A stretch of 64,000 nt of DNA from the NCBI GenBank assembly GCA_020091685.1, contig CM034607.1:12824884-12888883 (forward strand), written 5' to 3'. Of the stretch, positions 35,060 through 44,614 are shown one piece after another (the stretch's first letter is position 1; the number at the start of each line of letters is the position of its first letter). The notes under the pieces were generated by a model. It did no database searches. It was not told the origin of the DNA and saw only the letters and a program-made list of their open reading frames with translations. Both the position numbers and the translations under genes were made by a program. The stretch is from Lutjanus erythropterus (taxonomy: Eukaryota > Chordata > Actinopteri > Lutjaniformes > Lutjanidae).

Positions 35060-36190
35060 TTTGAAATGCATTACCCAGGATTAATGTTTTCTTTTTCTTC
35101 CTACTTCTTTTTCATTTGGCTTATACCACAAGAGAATACTAACTAATCTGAGGAAACTGAATCAGGGAATGTGAATAATTATAGCTTTCAGTTGATTCAA
35201 CTTCACTCTTATATAAAAGGGAGCTCATAGGAAATAGCTTTTTGTCAGTAACTAATATTTCTGTTGGATTCTGTTGAATCTTTCATCTGCTTCTGTTTGC
35301 CCATCCAGTTCTGCTTGGACTCCCCTGATTAAACTGAAACAGACTGGTTAGTCTCAGGATCATTATCATTACTACTTCTGGTGGTTCCTCGTCGTGGGGG
35401 CAAACAAACTTGTCTCTGAGGAGCATTGCTTTCCATCAGTACTTGAAGTTAATCGATTTATTATTGCGGATGTGCGAGGGAGCCAAGAAGCTCGGCTAAA
35501 AAAGCCCTCTTCACTTTGCTGTCTCTGAGGACTCAGGAAGTGATGTCGTTAGTTCAAGGGCTGGAGACGGCCAAAGGAGCATTAAGACTTGGCCAAGGTC
35601 GACTGTTGACACTTGCCTCGTAATTGCCCAGGGGCTGCATGGGCATGCAATCTGCTTTCAAATGCAAAACTGCACTTTAAGAGATTACAGAGACACACCT
35701 GGAATACATATTACCATTTAGCATCACCCAAGACTTTTCCCTCTGTTTATCAGCTCAGATAGTTTATCCTGGCAAACGTGAGTGTGCACACGTATCAGAC
35801 ACGCACATGCACACACACACACACACACACACAGAAACATATAGGTAAACACCTTGGCATGCAAAAGCACACGCTGGCTTGCATCAGCAGAAGCAAAACT
35901 ACATTACCATGAAGAGGAGTTTTACAGGCCATTATAAAGAGGAAATAGAGACATCTGCATGTCCTCCAGTGGATCCGTAGCTAATTACAACAGGTCATAA
36001 AGCACATACGAAACACATACCACAGCAGGTGTCGGACCCAATCAATATCAGCATGCTTCATGCTGCGCATGCCCACGCACGTGCTTGTACTCACACACAC
36101 ACTCAGAAGGTGCTTATAATCAAATCAATACCAGCAATATCAGCATTGTGTATCTCAGCTGTAACCACAGTGCTGTGTCTGCATGTCTGT
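35060..36190. other. Unique stretch, possible conserved non-coding DNA
   Basis: Bases 35440-35700 are non-repetitive, GC-balanced and carry ordered motifs (AATCGATTTATTATTGCGG, GGCCAAGGTCGACTGTTGAC, GGGCATGCAATCTGC). There are no long open frames. This composition is what I would expect of a developmental enhancer. The rest is ordinary, with a (CA)n array at 35811-35833. Confidence 0.25.
35811..35833. repeat. (CA)n microsatellite
   Basis: A pure CA run of about 23 bases, preceded by CA-rich sequence. Confidence 0.9.
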
Positions 36191-36196
36191 TATCTA

Positions 36197-36279
36197 TTAA
36201 AAGGACAGTTTGGATTATTTGATCTGGGGTTGTCTGAGGTACTTGCCGATGTGGCAAATAAACCAAACTATTCCTTTAA
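36197..36279. mobile_element. 83-bp TTAA miniature of the 0.6-kb foldback MITE
   Basis: TTAAAAGGACAGTTTGGATTATTTGA opens the element and AAACCAAACTATTCCTTTAA closes it. The left arm matches the arm at 630-690 (TTTGGATTATTTGA, then GGTTGT.TGAGGTACTT). All the interior present in the 808-bp copy is missing, leaving terminal arms around a short loop. Confidence 0.75.
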
Positions 36280-36284
36280 CCCAA

Positions 36285-38400
36285 TAAGGATCCAAAAGTC
36301 GTCTTGATTGCCTACAGAAAAGTTAGATTTGCTAGTGAAGAGCGTATGCATGTGGAGCAGCCTTTGGCATGCCAATGTAATCAAGGTAGGTAGAATTAGA
36401 ACCACTATCAGCTACAGTTCATCTCTGAGAGGTTTAATCCTGGTGTACAACTCCAAAAAGCAGACAGTGGAAATGTAAATCAGCCCCGAGTCGGAGGCTT
36501 TTAGGCTAATCGAACTGTCCGCCAGGTAAACGAAGCACACCAGGAGTTCAGGATACTTCTGACAGCCGATGGTGGCAGGTTTAATGAAAGCGTTGGCTCA
36601 TTAACATAGGGCTCAGACGGTGGCCCTGTGCTGTCCCTTCCAGGCTCGTTATCTCAACAGCAATCCACCACATCCATGGCTAATTGGCTTCAGCACGCAA
36701 TAAAACTTCTAACATTTTGAGAGATCATTAGAACAGGTTTGTTTTTGGAGCTTGCTAGCATGTTATCAGCAGGTCCGTCGATACAAAGCATCAGATGGCT
36801 GCAGGTTCACCTAATTTCTCCACCCTAATGATGGATCTCACACAAGGCTGGAAGTTTTAGCTGGAAACGGATGGGCACAGAAACAGGAGGGGGTACTCCT
36901 TTCAGAAAAGCTGTGCATTTTGGCCATGAAATTCTATATCTGAAGTAAAAAGAAAGTTCAACACAATGTACTGTGCTCAGGTACAATATAACCAGTGTTG
37001 ATACAAAATGTTTTGTCCTCTAATTTAAGTTAGTAAAATAATGTTGATGCACTGTACAGTACAATGCTTGTGATAAGTGATTGTAATTCATACATCGACC
37101 TTTATTTTGAAAGACAGACCTTTAGTTTGATACATAGAGATATGCTGTGCATTTTAGGACAGAGAAATCCTGTTAGTACACATGCGGTATAAAGCATAGA
37201 CATGCACATTGTGAAGGTCTGTCCTATGCTTTTATTGTTCCCATGAAAGCAACGGCTGGAAGTTTTTTTGGTTGTGTAATATCTTAACAAAAACGCGTGA
37301 GTGACCTAAAGTTACTTTCTATGCACAGTGTTAGTTTGTTGACGTACATATTCACATTAATTTTGGTGTTGCAATGACGCTAATTTACAGAGTTGCATGC
37401 TGAAAACCTTTACATAGAGCAACATGAATAAATGGCATTAAACTAAATATTTCAGAGGTGAAATTTCAACCCAATAAATAAATTGCACTGCCGCAAAGAA
37501 GATTTAATCAAGATCAAGTGAACATGCTCTTTTTACTAAATGAAAAGAAGAAAAAAAAGCACACATTCTTGGGTAAGCCCAATATTGAGAAAGAGAGGAG
37601 AATGTCGTGAGTTTCACTGCCTGGTTCAGGAGCTGAAACTTACACAGGATGTATTTCAGGATGGTACCAAGTTTGAGGAAGCAGGGGGGTGCTTTCAGAG
37701 AGGTGACTGACCCCGAGCAGTAGCTCTCCTTAGGTAAAATGTATTGCATGAGTTGTAAACAGTTTGGTTCATTCATACTCTTCCACAGGAGAGTCGCAAG
37801 TGGAAATTTTCATAGACTATTGAAGTTATATATATATATATACACACCATCGCCACACTCAAGCTCATTTGCTATTCCTCCCCACACATTGTCTTTGAAA
37901 TCGTCACCTCTGTCATTTTTGCCCCGTTTTATCACGTAAAACAGAGTTCACTATGTTGAATGTTTTAGATGTAACGTCAACAACATGCCGTGTGATTGGT
38001 CAGATGTGTAAAAAAAATCTACTGTTTATGTGAAAGCTTGCACTGACTACATACAGGTTCCAAAATATCAATGTGCAAATCAAAAAAAGGCCTTAATGTA
38101 TAACTTTGTTTAATTGTTATTTTATTGATGGCTAGCATGAACATTTATTGGCCAGCTGCATTGTAATAACACAGCGTTTTTTAATTCCAACCTAAGCTAA
38201 GTTTTTTTCTATTTTTTTTAAATTACAGTTTTGTTCATACATTTTTACCTATCATTGTCAAGATGGTTAATAACTAGTTGTATACAACACATAACGGGAA
38301 CAGTACATAAGCTATGTACCAGGCTCAAGTCCTCAAGAAAAGAAATGTCACATCTCTCCTCTATCACCATATCCCATATACTCTCACAATCACTTTTATT
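36285..38400. other. Stretch without a supported gene
   Basis: Bases 36480-36750 are unique and of higher GC ('cagccccgagtcggaggctt', 'ggctcgttatctcaacagca', 'catggctaattggcttcagc') and may be a conserved element. The rest is AT-rich, with a short (TA)n at 37828-37843. Frames at 37102-37776 have no splice support. Confidence 0.3.
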
Positions 38401-38405
38401 TTTAA

Positions 38406-38600
38406 AGTATTTTTAGGGCTTTTATGCTTTTATTTTAGATAGGGCAGCTGAAATGAAGACAGGAAAGAGGGAGAGAGAGTGCAGGGGGGTTGACAGGCAG
38501 CAAAGAGCCGTAGGCAGCAGTCAAATCCACGGTGGCCACAGAGGACTCACAGCCTCGATACATGGGGCGAATGCACTACCAACTGAGCTCCCAGGCCACC
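38406..38600 (-). mobile_element. tRNA-derived SINE, reverse copy
   Basis: On the minus strand the head GGTGGCCTGGGAGCTCAGTT gives a tRNA-like A box (GAGCTCAGTTGG). A B-box-like GGATTTGACTGC follows about 75 bases later. The body 'cctgcactctctctccctct' and 'ttcctgtcttcatttcagct' and the tail 'aaagcataaaagccctaaa' follow. It is better preserved in its head than the copy at 26179-26352, of which it is a relative. Confidence 0.75.
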
Positions 38601-39399
38601 ACAATCGCTTTTCTGTACTTATCTCCACCTGCAATGAAAGGAAAAATAAATCCCAAGTCGCTTGAAAATTGGCAAAACAACATAAACATTATTTCATGTG
38701 TAGGTAACTTAAAAGCTCTGTGTGTATTTACTAGCAAATGTGTTCAGAAGTAGGGTAAATTGCATCAAGGTAAGCTGCTTGTCAGACACTTATTTAGCTG
38801 CTTGCCATTGTCAGAAAAGCAAAACTCATGTTGCCGCATCTTATGTTGTCATGTCTTTTCATTTCTGTTCGACTGCTGTGTGTGTCAGGGCATAACAGAC
38901 AGGATTTAAAAGTGGGTTAGACGGACAAGCACGCTATATTTTCTCTCCTTTCCCTTCATTTTACAAGTAAATAACGGCCAAAATGAAAACAAGAGAAGTG
39001 CAGCAACTCTTATTTTTGTTACTGATAAATTGTTGACTGAATCTGCACCAGCACTGACAAGGGGAGCCTATGGGGCAGGGAGGCTCAGGTATCACGCTGC
39101 CTTTGCCTGAGGCTTTTCGAATTTGTTAAAGTGGGCAGATATTTGGGAGCAAAAACACAGATATACCTGTGATTGATCCTCTTTACCCAATCAAAATATG
39201 AGCCCTGTGTGGCAACAGTCCATTTATCTGGTGAGCCGCTGACTCATTCTGATCTTCTAATTTATATTTTCTTGTCTCCAAATCTTTGACAAGTGCACTT
39301 GTGCTGCTGAGAAGATATGGCAGGGCTGATTTAAATTCTCTGGATTAGCAGGCATTCTTAATGTTTTAATGTAAATTAGTTTTTAATATCCCTCAACAG

Positions 39400-39481
39400 A
39401 TTGTGGAAACTTCAAGTGCATCTCCTGCATGTTGAATGCAAGTTGGAACAAAACAGACTGGAAGCCAAAAAGAAGCTTCAG
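39400..39481 (+). CDS. Internal coding exon of a coiled-coil-like protein (partial)
   Basis: The acceptor (TTTTTAATATCCCTCAACAG) and the donor (CTTCAG|GTGAGTAAA) bound an 82-nt exon. After one base completing the preceding codon it reads LWKLQVHLLHVECKLEQNR and ends LEAKKKLQ, with no stop. The two other frames are closed or contain stops. Hydrophobic residues fall at positions 1, 4, 8, 11 and 15, a heptad a/d pattern, with a basic/acidic mix after that, so an alpha-helical coiled coil is likely. The exon starts in phase 2 (two bases carried) and ends in phase 0. No neighbouring exon of matching quality was found on the plus strand, implying long introns on both sides. The family is not recognised. 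Confidence 0.55.
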
Positions 39482-40444
39482 GTGAGTAAAGCGCAAGTGA
39501 AACGCAAGTCATTATGCAACCAGTGCAGACAGATTTATTTGTTGACATTAAATCACACCTGTTGATAACTGGAAATTATGACTGGATTGCGTCCAGCGCA
39601 GACAGGGTGCTCATTTTTCATTGCTGCAATGAGACGACAACAGTACGACATCCCTGAAAGGTTGCAACTAATGTTAAGATGACAAGCAGTGGATAGTTCT
39701 GTTCATTTATTATGAGGTTGGGTAAAAAATGCAAACATTTGTTCCTCCATGACCTTTTGAGGCTTCTGTACAACACAGAGTCGGCCTGGTTCTTTTTATA
39801 CTGTGATTTTTGAATGGATGTTGGAAAGTATTCAGTCTAGGAACCAGATGAATCTGCAAGCTCATGTTTCATTTGCTTTGGCAGATACATCTGGCCGCCC
39901 TCCCGTTCAGACAGATTTCCACTCGTCCTGGATCTTGTCAGGCCAATCACATCTATATCCATATCACGTCTATCTGATATGGGGCAGGCTTGATACAATG
40001 ATTGTACAGAGGGAAATGTGGAGGCGTTTTTTGAACCAACTGAGATGGCTGCAGCTAAAGTAGAACTGTTCCTGTTGGCAAGAAAGTAGAACACAGAGGT
40101 GGAAAAGAAGATCGAAAACTTGATTGCAACAGCAGTGACTCATGACTTCACGTGGTATTGAGCCTTTTGACTTTAAAATACTTGATACCTTCCCCCAAGC
40201 CCGAAGAATAAAAACTGTTTGTGCCATGAATCAGCTAATTTACTTTCATTTGTTTGAACCAGTGTGATGAAAAACAAATTTGGGGTAGTTTAATTTAGTT
40301 TTGTGCAAAATTACCCAGTGAACTACATCTCTTGCCTCAAATTATACATCACCAACACCAATATCGCTGTGTGAACAGAACTCCCTCTGCACAGCCAGTC
40401 ACAAGGATCAGGTGCCGGTTGGCCGCAGGAACATCTCAGGCAAA

Positions 40445-41093
40445 ATCATTAACATAAAGCACTGCACACTGAGCTGAGTTAGTGTGATTTTATTAAGAGC
40501 AAAGAACGCATTTCGCCCGTGGCTTCTTCAGGTCCGCTCAACAGAATCACATGAGTTCTCACAGGTGTCCTAAATATACATGGGTCACATGACTAATTAT
40601 CAGTTATTTCACTTTTTCTTTTTCAACATTTTTTCTTTAACATTATTCAAAACATGATTTTCAATTTATCCAAAAACAAAGCAAGATTCATAAAGAGTTA
40701 CAAGAGTTGCAAGAATAATATGTAATTTAACCTTGTGCCATTATGCAAATGACTAAAGTTGAAGATTTTAAAAAGAGATAGACTGCAGGTCCTACTTCTG
40801 TCCCTCTACACTGTTAAATGGAAAGGGGACAGAGAAGTGACAAGGAACCTAGTGGCTCATCTCTCCCTATGGATCCATATCACCTGTGGAGGGAGATATA
40901 AGTTAATATTTGTATCACAGAAATGATCCTGTGTTTCATTAAGTCAATATGGCTTGAGTGTATTCAGTTCAAGGATCCAGAATGCCTCCCTATGCTTCCT
41001 CGTGTGATGAAGAAGCCACGGGCGAAATACGTTGTTCGCTCTTAATAAAATCACAGTAACTCAGTTCAGAGTGCAGTGGTTTATATTAATGAT
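40445..41093 (-). mobile_element. Penelope-like retroelement fragment with inverted terminal repeats
   Basis: Bases 40445-40531 and 41010-41093 are inverted copies of each other, sharing GAAGAAGCCACGGGCGAAAT and TCTTAATAAAATCACA. Just inside the right repeat, the minus strand reads REAFWILELNTLKPY, stop, LNETQ. This resembles the conserved C-terminus that follows the GIY-YIG endonuclease domain in Penelope-like elements (family pattern XREXFWIXXLXTXXPXGLN). The reverse transcriptase and endonuclease core are absent, so this is a severely 5'-truncated copy. The inverted repeats contain a hammerhead-ribozyme-like core (CTGAAGA at minus 40532-40526, then GAAA), as reported for Penelope pseudo-LTRs. 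Family assignment is from pattern only. Confidence 0.6.
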
Positions 41094-41099
41094 TTTAAG

Positions 41100-42800
41100 C
41101 AATATGTAATGTTAAAGTAATGTCTTTTATCCTGCCACTCCTGCAAGAACTGAATACATATTCAGGTTATGGGTAAATTCAGGGTCCAGTTCAAGTGGGA
41201 TCAAAAAAATAATTTGTCTTGCCCTTGACTACCATGCATATTTTTTTCCATAGTAAGATCCCATGGTGGTCGACCAGAAGGGGAGGGACTTCAGCTCACT
41301 ATTTTTTTTTTACACATTTGTCAGCCATCAACACATTACATCATTTCTCATCTTGCTGAAAGGCTTTGGAGAGCGTGGATTCAATATCTGTCTTTCATCA
41401 AGGTGCAGGCGAGTAGCAGCCGCAGCAGGAGCTGGTGCCTTTCATTTGGCATCTGTCTGTGCACCTTCGCACACACCCTCTCCCTCTCTTTCATATGCAT
41501 CAGTAGTCCTTGCGATTAGTTTAGATTAACTAGACCCCGCTGTGGGGAAGCCAGGCTCAGCCCAGCCCTTTGCAGCAGCGAGGTCGACAGGTGATATTTT
41601 CGACTCCAAGTCTGTGCGGTGTCAGCGGTGAGCAGAAGCTCGTCTCAACAAAGAGACAGCATGTCTTTTTGTATCTTGAGCTTGCTCACGCAGATTCGCT
41701 CAGGTTAGAACATCTGACTTAAAGACCTGTTACTCCCCGGCACCCTTCTTCCCTCACATTGTCCTGATCATTAGGAGTCTCGGAGGGTTTGGCGTTGACC
41801 CTTTTCACCCCTGCAGAGGAGATATGCTCGCTATCATCGCCCGAGATCAATGACGGTGTGAGACAGAGAACAGAGCGAGGGCAAATAGAGAAAGACAGAC
41901 AGAGAAAGAGAGAGATATATAGAGAAAGAGACTGTTCCACATCAAGTCCTAAGCTGATCGATTCCCTCCTAACAGGGCCTAGTAGTATTGATCGTAGTGT
42001 AAGTAGCTGCCGCGCTGTGGCTTACACTGAAGCCCACACAGCACTGCTGCAATGGTCTACTGATACACAATAGAAGTTGGTGTTTCAAGACTTACTCTGT
42101 TTCACTCAGGCTTTGTCAAAATTTCAGATGTTTCAGTTTGTACAGGGATTTCACAGCCTTGATATGGCATGCAGGCTCTCATATGTACACTTTCACAAAT
42201 TTACTGAGTAAATAATTTGCCACACCACATGGGAGACTGTGCAACACAGGGGGCCTATTATCATCGCAAGTGCTCACCCACTCACGCTTGTTTGTTGTTT
42301 CCATCTAAGGACAGCGTGTCTGCGTGTGCGTGTGAATACGTATGTCCTTTGAGTCACACACTTGAAGAGATTTCCTTGGTTTTATGATCTCAGCACAAAA
42401 TCCAAACAAGCTGAACAGAAGGGAAGACAGAGAGACGGAGAGAAAGAGCAATGGAGGAATACAGAGGAAGACGGAGATGAACAGAGGATGAGAGGCAGTA
42501 AAAAAAAAGGAGAAACAGAATGCAGGTCAGGCCTCGAAAGATTACTGCATGAAGGTGGTCTAGGCAGCACGGCTAATTATGCGTGACATTACTGAATAAG
42601 CTGTTCCGCTTGCTACATTTTATTAAAGGGAGTAAGAGGCTGCACGCCTTAATTCATTATTCATTGATTTTAATGGATATTTCACAGTGAAAAGACAGGA
42701 CAGGAAAGAGCAGAGAACCTGTCCGCTGGCTCAAAATGTGGCCTTCAGAAGACATTGACGTTGCCACCTTGTAAAAACAAAAACATTGCAAAAGTGCTCA
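41100..42800. other. Unique stretch with purine tracts, no supported gene
   Basis: Bases 41340-41700 are GC-balanced and unique. Purine-rich tracts lie at 41850-41935 (GA-rich) and 42400-42520. Bases 42530-42670 ('ggctaattatgcgtgacatt', 'gcacgccttaattcattatt') have the homeodomain-site-rich look of conserved enhancers. A weak microexon-like segment (41976-41998, donor GTAAGT) is not convincing. Confidence 0.3.
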
Positions 42801-43020
42801 CTTCGATGACCCTTTGGCAGAGAAAACGCGATCAGGTGTCCTCGAGGGCGGCCAAATGTCCAAGACAATGTGAGATACTGCTCTCCAGCGTACATTTCCA
42901 GTGGACAAAATATGATAAGGTGCCCTCTAGGGTACCATTCCAGTAGAGAAAACAAACAAGGTGAAGTGCCGTCTAGGATTCCCATCCACTGGACAAAATG
43001 TGACAACATGCCCTCTTGGG

Positions 43021-43821
43021 TAGGGGTTCCCAACTTTTTCAAGGATCCCCACAAACGATGCACATTAGACCACTGACCGCCAATTTGAGAGGATCTTTTT
43101 CCTACGGAATCATTTGTAAGTCATTTTTATGCCTCCATGCTAGCGACAGTCATGGTTGGAGGCATTTTGGGTTGTCTGTCCCATTCTTGTGAACATGATA
43201 TCTGAAGAAGGCCAAATGTTCACTTTGACTCAAGGATGGATTGATTAGATTTTGGTGATCAAAGGTCAAGGTCACTCTTGTGAACATGTGCAATGAAAAC
43301 GCTTTCAATTGGTCCAATTGGAACTCAAGGATGCACTCATTAGACTTTCAAAGCCAAAGGTCAAGTTCACTGTGACCTCACAAAACATCAACCGTAACAA
43401 AAGATTTCATACGCTGATTATGACACACATGGACAAAAAAGGATAAAATGATGACGTGATGACATTTTCTATCCAAACGGTCAAAGGTCACTGTGACATT
43501 ATAATGTTCAGTTCGCTATCAGTCCTCTGCACTCCGCTGTAAAAATCTGTAAGTGAAGGCAGCATGTTTCTCAGTGGAAATTATTCACTGGAATCATATG
43601 CCTACTGTAATACCTTTTATTGAATTCTTTACATTATGAGTATATTATGACATTAGACTGTAAATTATGAGTCTGGACAGATGAAAAACTAGTTGATCAA
43701 AATGGCCCTACAACCCTATTTCTTCTCTTGTTTGTCCCAACTTAAGTCAAACTATTCTATTCCTCCTTTTGCTCATTCAAGGGCCAATGTTGGTCCCTGA
43801 ACAGCAGTTTGAAAACCACTG
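43021..43821. mobile_element. hAT-type insertion with 8-bp target duplication
   Basis: The left terminus TAGGGGTTCCCAACTTTTT and the right terminus, reversed, CAGTGGTTTTCAAACTG are hAT-like inverted repeats. The flanking octamers CTCTTGGG (43013-43020) and CTCTAGAG (43822-43829) match at six of eight positions, the expected target duplication length. It has no transposase and its interior is mostly another repeat (43129-43690). It is inserted in the minisatellite. Confidence 0.65.
43129..43690 (+). repeat. 'GCCTCCA...GCGACAG' repeat, copy 1
   Basis: It begins 'atgcctccatgctagcgaca' and shares with copy 2 (43950-44610) the phrases 'gaacatgatatctgaagaag', 'ggtcaaggtcactcttgtga', 'gatgacattttctatccaaa' and 'cagtcctctgcactcc'. 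It appears to be a DNA-transposon-like repeat internal to the hAT element, or inserted in it. Confidence 0.6.
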
Positions 43822-43949
43822 CTCTAGAGTGTCTTCTAAGTGGTAAAAACGTGATGTGGTGCCATGTAGGGTGCCCTACGTGTTAGAAAATATTTGGCCT
43901 CTACGTTCTTCTGAATGATTAAATAGTTAATGTTTCCTTGAGTATTTTT

Positions 43950-44610
43950 ATACCTCCACACTGGCGACAGCCACGGTCACAGGCATTATGTTTTCAGGTT
44001 GTGAACGTGATATCTAAAGAATGCCCTAATGGAATTTCTTTAAATTTGGTACAAACAGCCATTTGGGCCCAAGAAAGAATTGTATATATACAGGTCAAAG
44101 GTCAAGGTCACGGTGACCTCTAGTCCATCTCATTTTCATTAACACCTGGAGGTGATTTGTTCAGATTTAGCTCGAATGTCCACTTGGACTCAAGGATGAT
44201 TGCATTTTCGTGGGCAAAATTCAAAGTTCAAAGTCACAAATCATATTTATAACCCATAACCCAAAGAATTTATGAAATTATTATGTCAAAATTTCACACA
44301 TATCTAGATAAAATGGTGAAGTGATATATTTTATATCCAAAAGGTCAATGGCCAACTTCACTGTGACTTCCTAATATTCAGCTCTCTAACAGTCCTCTGT
44401 ACTCCTCTTTAAAAAGTCTCTAATATTCACTGGAATCATACATTTCAGTATAGTGATAACTTCCATTGCATCAAAAAACACACTTTTATTAAAGTCCCTT
44501 GAAGTTTTCTATACACAAATTGTACAAGTCTGGACAGACATGGCTGTAAATAGCAACTTAACTGGTTGGTGGAGGCATACAACCAGGAGGTGGTAATTCT
44601 AGTTATTACA
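43950..44610 (+). repeat. 'GCCTCCA...GCGACAG' repeat, copy 2
   Basis: Direct-orientation copy of 43129-43690, starting 'tacctccacactggcgacag' and ending 'ggttggtggaggcatacaac'. The terminal GCCTCCA/TGGAGGC words are inverted, so short terminal inverted repeats are likely. The 61-codon plus frame at 43938-44123 is spurious. Confidence 0.6.
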
Positions 44611-44614
44611 GGAC

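Larger units (their letters stand above)
42809..43895. repeat. ~55-bp minisatellite interrupted by a transposon
   Basis: Four or five degenerate units lie at 42809-43020. Each contains a word like 'ccagtggacaaaatatgata' followed by 'aggtgccctctagggtacc'. A further one to two units resume at 43822-43895 ('gtggtaaaaacgtgatgtgg', 'gccatgtagggtgcccta'). The gap between the two blocks is the hAT insertion 43021-43821. The 110-codon minus frame 42731-43063 is a translation of the units. Confidence 0.7.
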
